From CAWBRT01 sp963832365 (lineage in GTDB: Bacteria > Acidobacteriota > Terriglobia > Terriglobales > Acidobacteriaceae), in assembly GCA_963832365.1 (NCBI GenBank), contig CAWHUL010000012.1, positions 1 to 64,000 of the forward strand: DNA of 64,000 nucleotides, given 5' to 3'. The notes beneath the pieces were generated by a model. The model was not told the origin of the DNA. It made no database searches and saw nothing but the letters and a program-made list of their open reading frames with translations. Shown here one piece after another: positions 36,011 through 54,786 of the stretch. Numbering within the stretch: the stretch's first letter is position 1; each line of letters begins with the position of its first letter. The translations under genes and the position numbers were made by a program.

Positions 36011-36916
36011 GGGATCGCGACCCAAAAAAGTAACCTCTTTAGTGTTGGTTGCGTTACGCTAAGGTGATAACCTTGGAGTCTGGATTGTTTTTGCCGGAGT
36101 GGGTGATTTGTGTCTTCCCATTCCGATGGCATGTTTCCGTTGCTTGCGGAACAGCTGTTTTGAGGTTTGAAAAGTTTTGGCAGGCACGTGTGAGATACAC
36201 GTACAAAGTATTGCTCACAGGGGGCTTAGTTCATGGAGGCAAAGCCCATCCTGTGTTGTTCGGTAGAATTTTGAAGCCGTGGAAGAAAAGCGGTCATCCA
36301 AGTGTAGGAGGGCTGCGGCATTCCCGGAATGAGTAGTTGACTACGACGGCCTCTGCGGAGCCCGAGTGCGGGGCGGGAGCTGGGCTGAGTCGTACACAGT
36401 TTGCAGAGCGTTGGATTGGCACTGGCGGCCGTTATCTGCGGTGGATGAGGCTAGCCAAGAGACAGGCCTTCAATTAACTGGCGCGGGGAATAAAATATTT
36501 CGTTTTCGGTACAAGCGACGAGTACCGGAACGCCCGAGCATTCGGGCCGCAAGATCACAAGACGCCTCGGAAGGCGCCCAGGGAGAGATTTGCTCCCATG
36601 GGCGTTTATGGCCGTTTACCCAAACGATCTTCCCGCTTGGTGTGCCTGGGCGGGGATCGCGTTCGACGAGGTGAATCTAGGGTTTTACTGCGATTCCTCG
36701 GCAGTTTCAAGTCTTATCCGGGATCATGGCGGCATTCCCGGAGGGATCTCGAATAGACAGCTGTCCACTGGCTGTCGCGGGAGATTCCATTGCAAATGAA
36801 TTGGCGGCTGTTCTTGGCGCCCGGTAATTGTTCCGGGGTGGCAGCCGTCGTTGCGCGAACTATTCGCGCGGTGGTTCTCGCGTGCGCGTTCCGCGGGAAA
36901 TTTCTAGGAGCATTCA
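36011..36916 (+). promoter_or_regulatory. Long structured leader upstream of rpoB
   Basis: About 900 bases lie between the terminator-like element and rpoB, without a credible gene. Stem-loops are visible: ACGTGT/ACACGT (36186-36202), a 12-pair stem CACAGG-GGGCTT / AAGCCC-AT-CCTGTG (36216-36255), and CGCCCA-GGGAG / CTCCC-ATGGGCG (36575-36604) followed by TTTA. No clear sigma-70 promoter was found; a weak TTCAAT...TAAAAT pair lies near 36470-36495. The region is a candidate RNA leader controlling rpoBC. Confidence 0.5.
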
Positions 36917-41392
<4,476 letters not shown>

Positions 41393-41564
41393 CCGCCGCG
41401 CGAAGATGCGAATCCGCCAGGGAGCTCCCGCACCATGGCGGATCGAGATCAGGTCAGCGCCGGTGATTGGCACCAGCAACCGCGACTGACGAATTCCGGG
41501 AGCCGAGGGCGGCCGCGAGAGGCCGCGACGCCTGGACGCAACAAGCGTTCAGGGAGGAGGCACT

Positions 41565-45770
<4,206 letters not shown>

Positions 45771-46071
45771 ATTCGTTCAACCCATCGACGACTACGGGGG
45801 ACTTCGGTCCCCCGTTATTTTTTGCGGACTGTGAACATCGGTAGAGCGGTGGGTATATCCGAATATGAGAATGTCATGGCGCGCGAAGTCGAGCCACCTT
45901 TTGTTCCTACTGCTGAAAAACAAAGGGTGGCTCCACGCCGCGCCTGAACAGCTTCTTGCTTATCAAATGTATTTTCGGGTACGCAGAGTGGCTGCTCCGG
46001 CCACAGGCGATCGGCGCTCGCCGGTTCTTTTTGCCAAAAACGCTGCGCCGGTTTACGCTTGTACCGACTCT
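45771..46071. other. 301-base gap after rpoC
   Basis: Besides the intrinsic terminator the gap shows no gene. The same reading frame as the YihY gene is open from 45865, but that part has no family resemblance. It probably includes the promoter of the YihY gene. Confidence 0.45.
45794..45823 (+). terminator. Intrinsic terminator of the rpoBC operon
   Basis: A perfect 9-pair stem (ACGGGGGAC / GTCCCCCGT) with a TTCG tetraloop is followed by TATTTTTT. This is the clearest terminator in the window and closes the transcription unit that includes rpoC. Confidence 0.93.
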
Positions 46072-46950
46072 ATGCTTCAGTTCCTCAGATTGCTGCGGCT
46101 CTCATTCCTAAAGGCCTTTGAGCACGATCAGTTCGCGGTCGCGAAGGCTGCGGCCTACTCCGCCATTTTTACCTTATTTCCGGCGGCGCTTCTGCTGGCC
46201 TCCATCCTGGTGGCCTCACAGAGTACGGAAGCCTTCATCCGCGAGATCTCTTACGCCATCGGTCGCATCATGCCTCAGGGTACCCGATCCCCGGTTCTCG
46301 CCTATTTCGTAGGTGCCAAGCCCCGGCCTATCGGCATGCTGATCACCACTTCGGTGATCACGCTCTGGACGGCGTCGGGCGTGATGATCTCCTGGATCGA
46401 CGGCTTTCACAAAGCCTATGGCATGCCGCGCAAGATCACCATTGTCAAAGAGCGCCTGACGGCTTTTCTCATGGTGTTTCTGGCTGGCATTCCAATGGCG
46501 TTTGCCAGCTTTCTGGTCGCATTCGGCAACCAGATCGAGCGCTGGATCGTGTACCACTCCGGACACGACTTTAGTGCCTACATCCTGGGCGTCTCCACGG
46601 CGCTGCGGTGGATTATCGCAACCCTCACCAGCATTGCCGTAATCGCGTTGGTTTATCACCACGGAGTGCCGCGCACTCAGCCTTGGCATCGCGTGTTGCC
46701 GGGAGCGATTCTGGCAACCGTGATGTGGTTTCTGGCGACGGTTCTGTTCGGTTCCTACCTGAGGCACTTCAGCAACTACACGGTAATTTACGGATCGGTA
46801 GGTACTGCGATCGCATTGCTGATCTGGCTCTACCTGGTATCGTTTGTCGTGTTGATTGGCGCTGAATTCAATGCCCAGCGGCATCCCCGTTTTCTGTTTG
46901 GAGCCCACTCCGAGTTGAAGCCGCCCAACGTCACTTCCGAGCGAGTTTGA
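46072..46950 (+). CDS. YihY/BrkB-family inner-membrane protein
   Basis: This protein of about 292 residues has six hydrophobic helices and the YihY/BrkB pattern: an N-terminal cytosolic part (LRLSFLKAFEHDQFAVAKAA), then AYSAIFTLFPAALLLASILV. Later come WTASGVMISWIDGFHKAYG and a C-terminal VGTAIALLIWLYLVSFVVLI. Despite the old name (tRNA-processing ribonuclease BN) the family is a membrane protein of unknown function. ATG 46072 was chosen; the frame is open to 45865 but the added part is not family-like. No strong ribosome site was found, so the start is uncertain. Confidence 0.82.
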   Translation: MLQFLRLLRLSFLKAFEHDQFAVAKAAAYSAIFTLFPAALLLASILVASQSTEAFIREISYAIGRIMPQGTRSPVLAYFVGAKPRPIGMLITTSVITLWTASGVMISWIDGFHKAYGMPRKITIVKERLTAFLMVFLAGIPMAFASFLVAFGNQIERWIVYHSGHDFSAYILGVSTALRWIIATLTSIAVIALVYHHGVPRTQPWHRVLPGAILATVMWFLATVLFGSYLRHFSNYTVIYGSVGTAIALLIWLYLVSFVVLIGAEFNAQRHPRFLFGAHSELKPPNVTSERV

Positions 46951-46953
46951 ATC

Positions 46954-48445
46954 ATGAAATTAAGAACGTCCGACTGGGCAGCGGAGGAAGATTCTGCTCT
47001 CGAAATGAAGTCGCGGCGGGCCAAGATCGTCTGCACCATTGGGCCGGCATGCGATTCCGAGGAGATGATCGCGGATCTCATGCGATTGGGCATGGACGTG
47101 GCGCGCCTGAACTTCTCGCATGGCACTCACCAGCAGCATGCCTGCGTCATTGAGCGTTTGCGCAAGGTCGCCCGGCAGCTCAACCGCACCATCTGCATCC
47201 TCCAGGATTTGCAAGGGCCCAAGATGCGCACCGGCCCCTTGCGCGATGGCAAGCCTGTCTCGCTGACGGCGAGCCGGCGATTCACAATCACCACCCGGCG
47301 AGGTGGAGGGTACCTCGGAGTTGGTCTCCACGACCTTCCATGAGCTTTCGCGCGAGGTGCAGGCGGGCAATCGCATACTGCTGTCCGACGGCAAGCTGTC
47401 GCTCAAGGTTCTCGATGTCAAGGGCGAGGAGGTTCTCTGCGAAGTCGTCGATGGCGGAATCCTCGGCGAGCATCAAGGCATCAATTTGCCGGGTGCCGTG
47501 CTCGGCGTTCCTTCTTTGACGCAGAAGGATTACGAGGACCTGAAGTTCGGTCTCGACCACTGTGTCGATGCCATTGCCGTTTCTTTTGTGCGCAGCGCCA
47601 AGGACGTACTCATGGCAAAGGAGGCGATTGCGAGCCACGGCGCCGATACCGTTGTCTGCGCCAAGCTGGAAAAACCGCAGGCAATCGAAAATCTGAATGA
47701 AATTCTGGAGATTGCCGACTGGGTCATGGTGGCTCGCGGGGACCTTGGCGTGGAGATGGCGCCGGAGAAAGTTCCCATCATTCAGAAGCACGTCATCGCC
47801 CGGGCGGCTGAATACCGCAAGCCGGTGATTACCGCTACGCAAATGCTGGAATCGATGATGCAGAATCCCCGGCCAACGCGCGCCGAGGCCAGCGACGTGG
47901 CGAACGCCGTCATCGATGGTACCGATGCGGTGATGTTGTCGGGAGAAACGGCCGCCGGACAGTATCCGCGCGAGGCCGTCCGTATGATGGCGCGCCTGGT
48001 GGCAGAGACCGAGAAGCATATTGTGTCTTCGGTCGGCTTGCGGCACAGGCGCAACCACGACCAGCAGCTATCGATTTCGGAGGCGGTTTGCGAGTCGACC
48101 GCGCATATTGCCGAAGACCTCAACCTCGGCGCCATTGCGATCTACACCGAAAGTGGTACGACGGCGCGGATGATTTCCAAATACAGACCGCGTGCGGAGG
48201 TGTATGCTTTTGCCCATATTCCGGTAGTCTGCAATCGTCTGAATTTGCTTTGGGGGGTTCGCCCCATTGCCACGTCGCCTTTTCACACGGTCGAGGCAAT
48301 GGTGACAAATGCGGAAGATTTTCTGCTGGAAACCAGTGTCGTTCAGGCTGGAGACGTGATAGGAATTGTAGCGGGCACCCAGAGTACAAGTGGCTCGACC
48401 AACTTTGTCCTATTGCACCGGGTGGGGGAACACCGCGAAGTCTGA
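46954..48445 (+). pseudogene. pyk: Pyruvate kinase, one frameshift
   Basis: The N-terminal frame (ATG 46954) gives AKIVCTIGPACDSEEMIADL and RLNFSHGTHQQHA, and stops at 47343. The adjacent frame gives VEGTSELVSTTFHELSREVQ, KLEKPQAIENLNEILEIADW, MVARGDLGVEMAPEKVPIIQ and MLSGETAAGQYP, ending at 48445. Deleting one base around 47297-47301 (CCGGCGAGG) joins them into a normal pyruvate kinase. It catalyses phosphoenolpyruvate plus ADP to pyruvate plus ATP. An essential-type enzyme broken once suggests an assembly error more than a true pseudogene. No slippery sequence for programmed shifting was recognised. Confidence 0.85.
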
Positions 48446-48573
48446 AACTCCGGAGTGTTTCTGTAGCCGCTCCGGGTTGCGTCTCGATGGTGGCGCGGGC
48501 CATGCAATAATTTTCTTGCAAGGAGAAGCAAAGTGATTTTGCCAAAAACGGCTTTCAATAAAGGCGAACGCTT

Positions 48574-48891
48574 ATGAGCAAGTCCGTGCTTTCCCTCGCA
48601 ATCCTCGAACCCTTGGAAAACAAGGAAGCGGAAACGATCGAGCTTCTTCGCGAGTTTTATCTGTTTATGGCGAGGAAGGGATACAGCCACGATCTGCTCT
48701 ACCGGGATGGCAAGAATGCCAGCCGGTTTGTGCACCTTCGTATCTGGAAATCCATCGAAGTGAGGCAAGAGGCGCAGGAAGATCCCGAGGTTCACCGTTT
48801 CTGGGTGCGACTTCCGGAAGTGTGCGTGATCACCACCACGCACCAGAACCTGGAACTACTGTTTTCTTCCGTAGAGTTGGCATCCGAATAG
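48574..48891 (+). CDS. Small conserved hypothetical protein
   Basis: This 105-residue soluble protein shows an alternating beta/alpha pattern (VLSLAILEPLENKEAETIEL, then a FVHLRIWKSIE strand and FWVRLPEVCVI). It resembles dimeric alpha-beta barrel (ABM-like) proteins in general shape, but no catalytic residue is recognised. ATG 48574 has only a weak ribosome site. It is on the same strand as pyk and 128 bases after it. Function unknown. Confidence 0.65.
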   Translation: MSKSVLSLAILEPLENKEAETIELLREFYLFMARKGYSHDLLYRDGKNASRFVHLRIWKSIEVRQEAQEDPEVHRFWVRLPEVCVITTTHQNLELLFSSVELASE

Positions 48892-49028
48892 CGGAGGACA
48901 GTGCGGGCTGGTATTCCACCATTGCAAACACTTCGCTTCCTCAAAACCGAAACGGGGGCGGAGCGCGACCCACAGCCTGAAATACTGAGACTCTGTCAGA
49001 TCGTGTCTCAGCTATTACAAATCACAGC

Positions 49029-49745
49029 TCACGATTGCGGCGCATTCGAGCGTCTCTTGCGATTCTTCGTAAGCGCTCGCCCCAGATCGGGAAGGAACTC
49101 TTTCACTACGCTGAACGCGGCGTTGCTGCCCATCGTGATTCCGAAGCTGACGGCCCCATCTCCGGCGCTACTCTGACTCGGGGGCAGCCAAAGGCGCGAC
49201 AAAAAAGCACCTGCTGCTACGCCACCTACTTGGGAGATAGAGAAGTTCCGGCTTCCATCATTGTGGCGAGCAAGAACACTGCTCGCTAGCGCATACGCGG
49301 TGCGTGACCAAATGCCCTTCTTGCCAGAATTGAAGTAGCGGTTGTCCTCATGCAATACGCTGGCCGCGCCGAAGGTTACCGAGCGTTGGATTGTATACTG
49401 TCCCACAATGTTCGCAAATCGCTTGCCATAGCCTGATGCCCCCTGCTCCCACTCTTGAGGCTTGTCGTTCCATTGATCGATTCCGGCGGAAATCCCCGCC
49501 TTCGCGTAGCCCACCGGGTTCACCAGTGTTTTGAGATAGATCTGGGTTCGTTCTCGCTGGGTTAATGGCCGGAAATCACTCGCGGTGTTCGTTCCGGCCA
49601 TGTTGAGATAGTTGAAGAGATAGTCCACCCCCTTGCTGAAAGGGCTAGGCTTCTGCGCGGTGGTGTCGAGGCTTTGACTCTGTGCCGCCAACAGTGACGT
49701 TAATAGCAGAATCAAAACAATGAGCCCGCCCGCACGGTTGTTCAT
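49029..49745 (-). CDS. Secreted or outer-membrane hypothetical protein
   Basis: This 238-residue protein has a signal peptide (NNRAGGLIVLILLLTSLLAA). The rest is Gly-rich with several short amphipathic strands (TIQRSVTFGAASVLHEDNRY and VGGVAAGAFLSRLW), suggestive of a periplasmic or outer-membrane beta protein. The ATG at 49745 follows GGAG at a good distance; the frame is open to 49835 but adds a non-signal extension. From memory, related acidobacterial proteins exist without known function. It faces away from the aspD gene. Confidence 0.7.
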   Translation of the reverse strand: MNNRAGGLIVLILLLTSLLAAQSQSLDTTAQKPSPFSKGVDYLFNYLNMAGTNTASDFRPLTQRERTQIYLKTLVNPVGYAKAGISAGIDQWNDKPQEWEQGASGYGKRFANIVGQYTIQRSVTFGAASVLHEDNRYFNSGKKGIWSRTAYALASSVLARHNDGSRNFSISQVGGVAAGAFLSRLWLPPSQSSAGDGAVSFGITMGSNAAFSVVKEFLPDLGRALTKNRKRRSNAPQS

Positions 49746-50054
49746 CATAATCTCCAGCGAGTGGGCAAACTCCTCGGCGTCATGTGGATAGGTTTTTGCC
49801 GATTCCAGGGCAGCGGGGAGAATAACAACATCCACACGGCGGTTGGCGCCTGTGTGAGTGTGTTGGTCATTCTGCTGGGCCGGAAAAGGTCGCGCTGTTA
49901 GTGTAGCCCTGGCCTCGAGAGCGCCTCACCTCGCATTATTCGCCGTCCGAAAATCCTTGAAACCGTCCGGCGCAGCCTGCGATTGTGGCGCAGGGCTGGC
50001 CGGAAGGCCTCAGGTCGCGACGGACAGGTCGGCACAGTCCTGACCCGCCGCGGA

Positions 50055-51674
50055 TTAGGCTGCTTTAGATCGTGTCTGCTTCGAGGCCTCGAACGCATCC
50101 CGATAGCCCCGCGCGATCGATCGAACTCCGCGCCCGATTTCCTCGTACACGTCGTCATCTAAATTGGCCAGGGACACGCGCAATGACCAGTCGGGCGCAT
50201 CAAAGCCCCCGCCGTTCAGCAGTACGATCCCGTGGTCCTCGGCCAGACGGAAGGCGAGGTCGAGCGGGTGAACATTCTTCTTGAGGTACTCGACGGCCTC
50301 CTCGCCAATGTTCTTGCGGGCCCAAAACTCGAAGTCGATCAAGCCGTAATACGCGTCGTAGAGCGGGTTCTCGGGGAGTTCCAGGCCAAGCCCCTCAAGC
50401 AGAGCATGCACGCGACGATAGACGATCTCGCGACACGCATGCTGGTACCGCTTCGCGGTATCCATCAACTCGGCCAGGGAAAACATACTCATCATGACCT
50501 GCTGCGGCAGAGAAAGCCCGGCTGTATGGTTGAGCGCCACGTCACGGCTGTCCGCGACGATGCGATCGATGAATTTGACCTTCCTCGGTTCGAGTGTCAA
50601 AGGGCCGTAGCGCTTATCGAGCGCCTTAAGCTCTTTGTCCGGGAGCTTGGCGATCATTTTGTCAAAGATATTGTCTTCGTGGACAGCGATGACGCCGAGT
50701 CGCCAACCTGTCGCGCCGAAGTACTTCGAAAAGGAATACACACCGATGGTGTTATGCGGCAGTTCGCCCAGCAGAGACCGGAACTCCGGAACAAAGGTCC
50801 CGTACACATCGTCTGTTAAAACCATTAGGTCAGGACGCTTGCTCTTCACCAAGTTTGCGATCTTGCTGATGGTTTCCGCGCTTAGGGCTACGCCTGTCGG
50901 ATTGCCCGGATTCACGACGAAGAACGCCTTGATCTTGGGATTCTCCAGCTTCTTGAGTTCCGCGTCTGTGAACTGGAACCGGTTCTCCTGGGGAGCCTGG
51001 ATGTTGACCACGTTCAGAGCGTAGTCCTCGAGATGGGTCATCTCGATGTAGGGTGTGAAGATCGGTGTACCCAGCGCGATGGTATCGCCAGGAACAAGCA
51101 GGCGATTTGCTTTCAGCGACTTGAATAGATAGCACATCGCGGCCGTGCCACCTTCCACTGCATAGAGGTCAAACTTGCCGGAAGGCCGCGGATCTCCGCA
51201 CATTGCCCACATCAGGTACTCGTGCGTGATGCGCTCGTTGTGCACGAGCATGCGGTCGGGAACCGGATAGTTGTCGCCGATAATCGAGTCCACGAGTTCG
51301 TGGACGAAGGCATCCGGCTCGAAGCCGAACGTCTTCACGGTAAACGGCACCATCGACGAGAGGAAAGAGGCACCGGGCATGTCGGAGTGCTTGGTGAGCC
51401 AAGCCTCAAGACGGCTTGCGATACCCTGCGCCTGTGGCATTCCGCCGAGACCGGCAGGATGCTCCATGACACGTTTGCTCTCGGTGATCGCGAACTGACC
51501 GAGCAGGAAGTAGCCCTCACGTGGAGCCGTGGCAATCCAGTTTGGGTTGCCGCGGCCAGCATTGAGAAAGGCCGATTGCGTGGTTCTCGAGGTCTTCTTA
51601 GCCAGCTTGATCAGCTCATCTTTGATCTCGAATGGGCTCAGAGTCTCGAAATTGTGAAGCTCCATAGTGTCCAT
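50055..51674 (-). CDS. aspD: Aspartate 4-decarboxylase (bifunctional aminotransferase type), AspD
   Basis: This 539-residue PLP enzyme of aminotransferase fold I converts L-aspartate to L-alanine plus CO2, consuming a proton. It contains AGRGNPNWIATAPREGYFLL, DLYAVEGGTAAMCYLFKSLK, VVNPGNPTGVALS and the PLP lysine K317 in YSFSKYFGATGWRLG. From memory the reference AspD uses a lysine at almost the same position. Length fits AspD (about 530) rather than ordinary aminotransferases (about 400). ATG 51674 has GAGGAG six bases ahead. The antiporter gene ends 29 bases upstream, so the two form a unit. Confidence 0.9.
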   Translation of the reverse strand: MDTMELHNFETLSPFEIKDELIKLAKKTSRTTQSAFLNAGRGNPNWIATAPREGYFLLGQFAITESKRVMEHPAGLGGMPQAQGIASRLEAWLTKHSDMPGASFLSSMVPFTVKTFGFEPDAFVHELVDSIIGDNYPVPDRMLVHNERITHEYLMWAMCGDPRPSGKFDLYAVEGGTAAMCYLFKSLKANRLLVPGDTIALGTPIFTPYIEMTHLEDYALNVVNIQAPQENRFQFTDAELKKLENPKIKAFFVVNPGNPTGVALSAETISKIANLVKSKRPDLMVLTDDVYGTFVPEFRSLLGELPHNTIGVYSFSKYFGATGWRLGVIAVHEDNIFDKMIAKLPDKELKALDKRYGPLTLEPRKVKFIDRIVADSRDVALNHTAGLSLPQQVMMSMFSLAELMDTAKRYQHACREIVYRRVHALLEGLGLELPENPLYDAYYGLIDFEFWARKNIGEEAVEYLKKNVHPLDLAFRLAEDHGIVLLNGGGFDAPDWSLRVSLANLDDDVYEEIGRGVRSIARGYRDAFEASKQTRSKAA

Positions 51675-51703
51675 GGTTATCTCCTCGGTTCTTTCAAAGA
51701 TCG

Positions 51704-53452
51704 TCATGTCAACAGCATGATGACGACCATGCCCCAAATCGTAAGGAACGTATTCCCAACTGCGTAAGTGACGGTGTAACCGAGCGCAGGGACTTGGCTC
51801 TTGCCAAGGTCGCAAACCAAACCCAGCGAAGCGGTCGTCGTGCGCGACCCAGAGACGATGCCGAGCAGAAGCGCGTCATGGAAGCGGAAAATGTACTTGC
51901 CGATGAACATGCCCAAAATAAGAGGCACCGTCGTCGCCAAGGCTCCCCAAAGGAACAGGCCAATGCCCTGCGTCCGCAAACCGTTGATGAAGCCCGGGCC
52001 GGCTGAGATGCCGACCACGGCAATGAAGATGTTGAGGCCCACGGAGTTCATGAACCAGACCGTGGGTGACGGGATCCGGCCAAACTTTGGGCGCACGGAG
52101 CGCAGCCAGCCGCCCACGAGCCCTGCAAAAAGTGCGCCGCCAGCGGTCGACAGCGTGATCGGTACCCCGCCCACCTTCCAGACGAGCGACCCGATAAGCG
52201 CGCCGATCACGATTGCCGCGCCGACGAACGCGACGTCAGTGACGTCGGTCACCCTATCCGGAACGCCCAGCAACTTGATTGTGGCGGCCGTGTCCTGAGT
52301 GCGGCCGACCAGTGTCAAGACGTCGCCGCGATAAATCTTTGTGTTCGGCAGGATCGGAATGGAGGTAGCAACCGCGCCCCGCGTGATCTTCCGCAGAAAG
52401 ACGCCGCGGGCACCGGGCAGCCCGGCGAGTTCAGCAAGAGTCTTCCCGTCGACCTCCTTGTTGGTCACGTAAACGTCAACGCCCTCTATCGGCACGTTCA
52501 GCAATTCGGGATCGTCAATCTCCTGCGGCATAACGTCGACGAGCGCTATGCCACCACCTGAGGCGGCCACCGTCCTCATGCGTTCGCTCATAATTTTCAC
52601 GAGCGCATCGCGGGCACCTGCGACCGCCACCAGGTCGCCCTCGCGCAATACCGTGTCCGCGGTTGCTTCCTCAATGACCCCGTTACGACGCAGGCGCAGG
52701 ACAAAAAGGCGCGAGTGCGGAACCATCGCCTCGGCTTCGGCAGCCCGGAGACCATTGGCTATCCCGCCAGGCTGTACGCGAAACGCGCGCAATTCCCAGC
52801 GATGCCAAGCAGAGCCAGGCCCACCAAGCTCTCTGGCGCCGCCGTACTTCTCCTCATAGTCCTTGCACGCGGCGGGGAGATCGATGCGGAGCAGCGCCGG
52901 GCCGACTAGGGCAATTATGATTGCCGAACCGACGGTGCCGAACATGTAACTCACTGCGTAGGCGATCGGCATCGAGTCGAGAAGGTTCTTAGCCTGATCT
53001 CCAGCCAAACCCAGACGGTTGATAGCGTCGGTCGAAAGACCCATCGCTGCAGAGATCGTTTGTGATCCTGAATACAAGCCCGCTGCATAGCCAAGGTCGT
53101 AGCCCGCGATCTTGACGATCACGACGGTAACTAGCAGACAGAGGACACATTGAACCACGGAGAAGACGGCTTGCGGTAAGCCGTCCTTGGCGACACCTCG
53201 GACGAACTGCGGGCCGACGCTGTAGCCGACGGCAAACAGAAACATGAGGAAGACAAACGCCTTTAGGGGCGTCGAGATTGTGATCCCCAGCTGTCCTATC
53301 ACTACGCCGGCCAGCAGGGTTGCTGTGACCGAGCCCAGTCCGATGCCACGGAAAGTAAATTTGCCGAAGTAGTACCCGGCGCCGAGCACCAGAAAAATGG
53401 CGATTTCCGGGTACTGTCGAAGGGTCGCAGCGAACCACGTTGCTATACCCAT
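51704..53452 (-). CDS. aspT: Aspartate:alanine antiporter AspT
   Basis: This 582-residue AAEx-family transporter consists of two homologous membrane halves (about residues 1-200 and 410-582), each with repeated helices such as LFAVGYSVGPQFVRGVAKDG. The halves flank two TrkA-C/RCK-like cytosolic domains (about 215-380). AspT exchanges external aspartate for internal alanine electrogenically, creating proton-motive force together with AspD. The adjacent aspD supports this exact function. Start ATG 53452 has AAGGAG. The gene is the first of the aspT-aspD pair. Confidence 0.9.
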   Translation of the reverse strand: MGIATWFAATLRQYPEIAIFLVLGAGYYFGKFTFRGIGLGSVTATLLAGVVIGQLGITISTPLKAFVFLMFLFAVGYSVGPQFVRGVAKDGLPQAVFSVVQCVLCLLVTVVIVKIAGYDLGYAAGLYSGSQTISAAMGLSTDAINRLGLAGDQAKNLLDSMPIAYAVSYMFGTVGSAIIIALVGPALLRIDLPAACKDYEEKYGGARELGGPGSAWHRWELRAFRVQPGGIANGLRAAEAEAMVPHSRLFVLRLRRNGVIEEATADTVLREGDLVAVAGARDALVKIMSERMRTVAASGGGIALVDVMPQEIDDPELLNVPIEGVDVYVTNKEVDGKTLAELAGLPGARGVFLRKITRGAVATSIPILPNTKIYRGDVLTLVGRTQDTAATIKLLGVPDRVTDVTDVAFVGAAIVIGALIGSLVWKVGGVPITLSTAGGALFAGLVGGWLRSVRPKFGRIPSPTVWFMNSVGLNIFIAVVGISAGPGFINGLRTQGIGLFLWGALATTVPLILGMFIGKYIFRFHDALLLGIVSGSRTTTASLGLVCDLGKSQVPALGYTVTYAVGNTFLTIWGMVVIMLLT

Positions 53453-53907
53453 TGTCTATCTCCTTATTACGTCCGGGGCTTCGCGCTGCTCGGGTGAAGC
53501 CATCGACCCCGCCAGTGCAGCCTTTCCGGTCTGAGCGCGCCGTGTACCGCTCGATAAGCCCGCTACAGCAGCGCTCTCGACATCGAATTTGCGAAGCCAG
53601 CCTATCGTGCCGCAGGTCGGCCCAACTGTGAACCCCGAAAAATACTAGTTTCGGAAGCGAAAGAATACTCGAACCTTCAAGATAGGCAATTATTTGTCTA
53701 CTCGATGTTTAGGGATGGTCTAGCAGTTTTACCAGTGGCAAGTCGGTCATACTTCTTCTACTGTGTGCCGATGTTTCGATGCTAACGTGGTACTGATACC
53801 AATCACATTTGGGATTCGCTTCTGACACAAATCGTCGACAAGCCACTCCGGTGGTCAACTAGCTGCTGGACCTCCAGCACGAATCTAAAATAGCGGAGCA
53901 GCTTTTG
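53453..53907. other. 455-base divergent region between aspT and PPK2
   Basis: The leftward aspT-aspD unit and the rightward PPK2 gene both start from here, so two promoters must be present. A short hairpin (GGTA-CTGA-TACC near 53793) is the only structure I can point to. No promoter or operator could be assigned. Confidence 0.4.
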
Positions 53908-54723
53908 ATGAGCCGATCCGGCAACAAGTACCTAAGTGACAAGGGGCGCCTCGACCGGAAGCGGTATGAAAAGGAACTGCGTCGACTGCAAGCTGAACTG
54001 TGCAGGTTCCAGGAATGGGTGAAGTACAAAGGCCTGCGCATCATGATTGTGTTCGAAGGACGAGATGCTGCCGGAAAAGGCGGAACCATCCGCGCGATTA
54101 CAGAGCGCGTGAGTCCCCGTGTCTTCCGCGTTGTGGCACTGCCTGCCCCATCCGATCGTGAAAAGACTCAGATGTATCTGCAGCGCTACATCCAACACTT
54201 TCCCGCTGCCGGAGAGGTCGTAATCTTCGATCGTAGTTGGTACAACCGTGCCGGCGTCGAACGCGTGATGGGCTTCTGCACGAAGGAGCAGCACAAGAAA
54301 TTTCTTGATCGCTGCCCGCTAATGGAACAATACATCGTTGACGGCGGGATCACCTTAGTCAAGTACTGGCTGGAAGTAAGCGAAAAAGAGCAGCAGCGCC
54401 GCTTCGAGGCCCGCATTCAAGATCCTCTTCGCCAATGGAAGCTTAGCCCGATGGACTTGGAATCGTTTCGCCGATGGTATGAGTATTCCCATGCGCGGGA
54501 CGAAATGCTCGCAGCCACCGACAGCAAGCACGCACCGTGGCACATCATTCGCTCCGACGACAAGCGGAAGGCACGCCTGAACTGCATCTCGCACTTTTTG
54601 AGCATGATTCCATACGGCACGGTTCCGCGGACCAAGACCAAGCTGCCCGACCGGAATAACAAAGGGAGTTACGACGATCAGGCCTCCCTGAACGGGAGAC
54701 AGTTTGTCCCTGAGAAGTACTGA
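53908..54723 (+). CDS. ppk2: PPK2-family polyphosphate kinase
   Basis: This 271-residue kinase has Walker A GRDAAGKGG (residues 51-59), the lid/magnesium region with D108-R109 in IFDRSWYNRAGVERVMGF, and KVSP-like lid residues. It transfers phosphate between polyphosphate and nucleoside mono- or diphosphates. Subtype (ADP or GDP forming from polyP, or AMP kinase) is not decided. ATG 53908 follows GGAG at nine bases. It lies between two decarboxylation units in opposite orientation to both. Confidence 0.9.
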   Translation: MSRSGNKYLSDKGRLDRKRYEKELRRLQAELCRFQEWVKYKGLRIMIVFEGRDAAGKGGTIRAITERVSPRVFRVVALPAPSDREKTQMYLQRYIQHFPAAGEVVIFDRSWYNRAGVERVMGFCTKEQHKKFLDRCPLMEQYIVDGGITLVKYWLEVSEKEQQRRFEARIQDPLRQWKLSPMDLESFRRWYEYSHARDEMLAATDSKHAPWHIIRSDDKRKARLNCISHFLSMIPYGTVPRTKTKLPDRNNKGSYDDQASLNGRQFVPEKY

Positions 54724-54786
54724 TCCCGGAACTTGTGCGGGCGCCGCCGTTGTCTCTACTCTCGCTTGAGATGCCTGAAGTGCGCG

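Noticed and set aside
36049..36674. Two plus-strand frames in the rplL-rpoB spacer
   Set aside because: Codon use and amino-acid content do not look coding, and the region is rich in stem-loops instead.
47290..47305. Programmed frameshift in pyk
   Set aside because: No slippery heptamer, and other insertions of the same sign point to sequence error.
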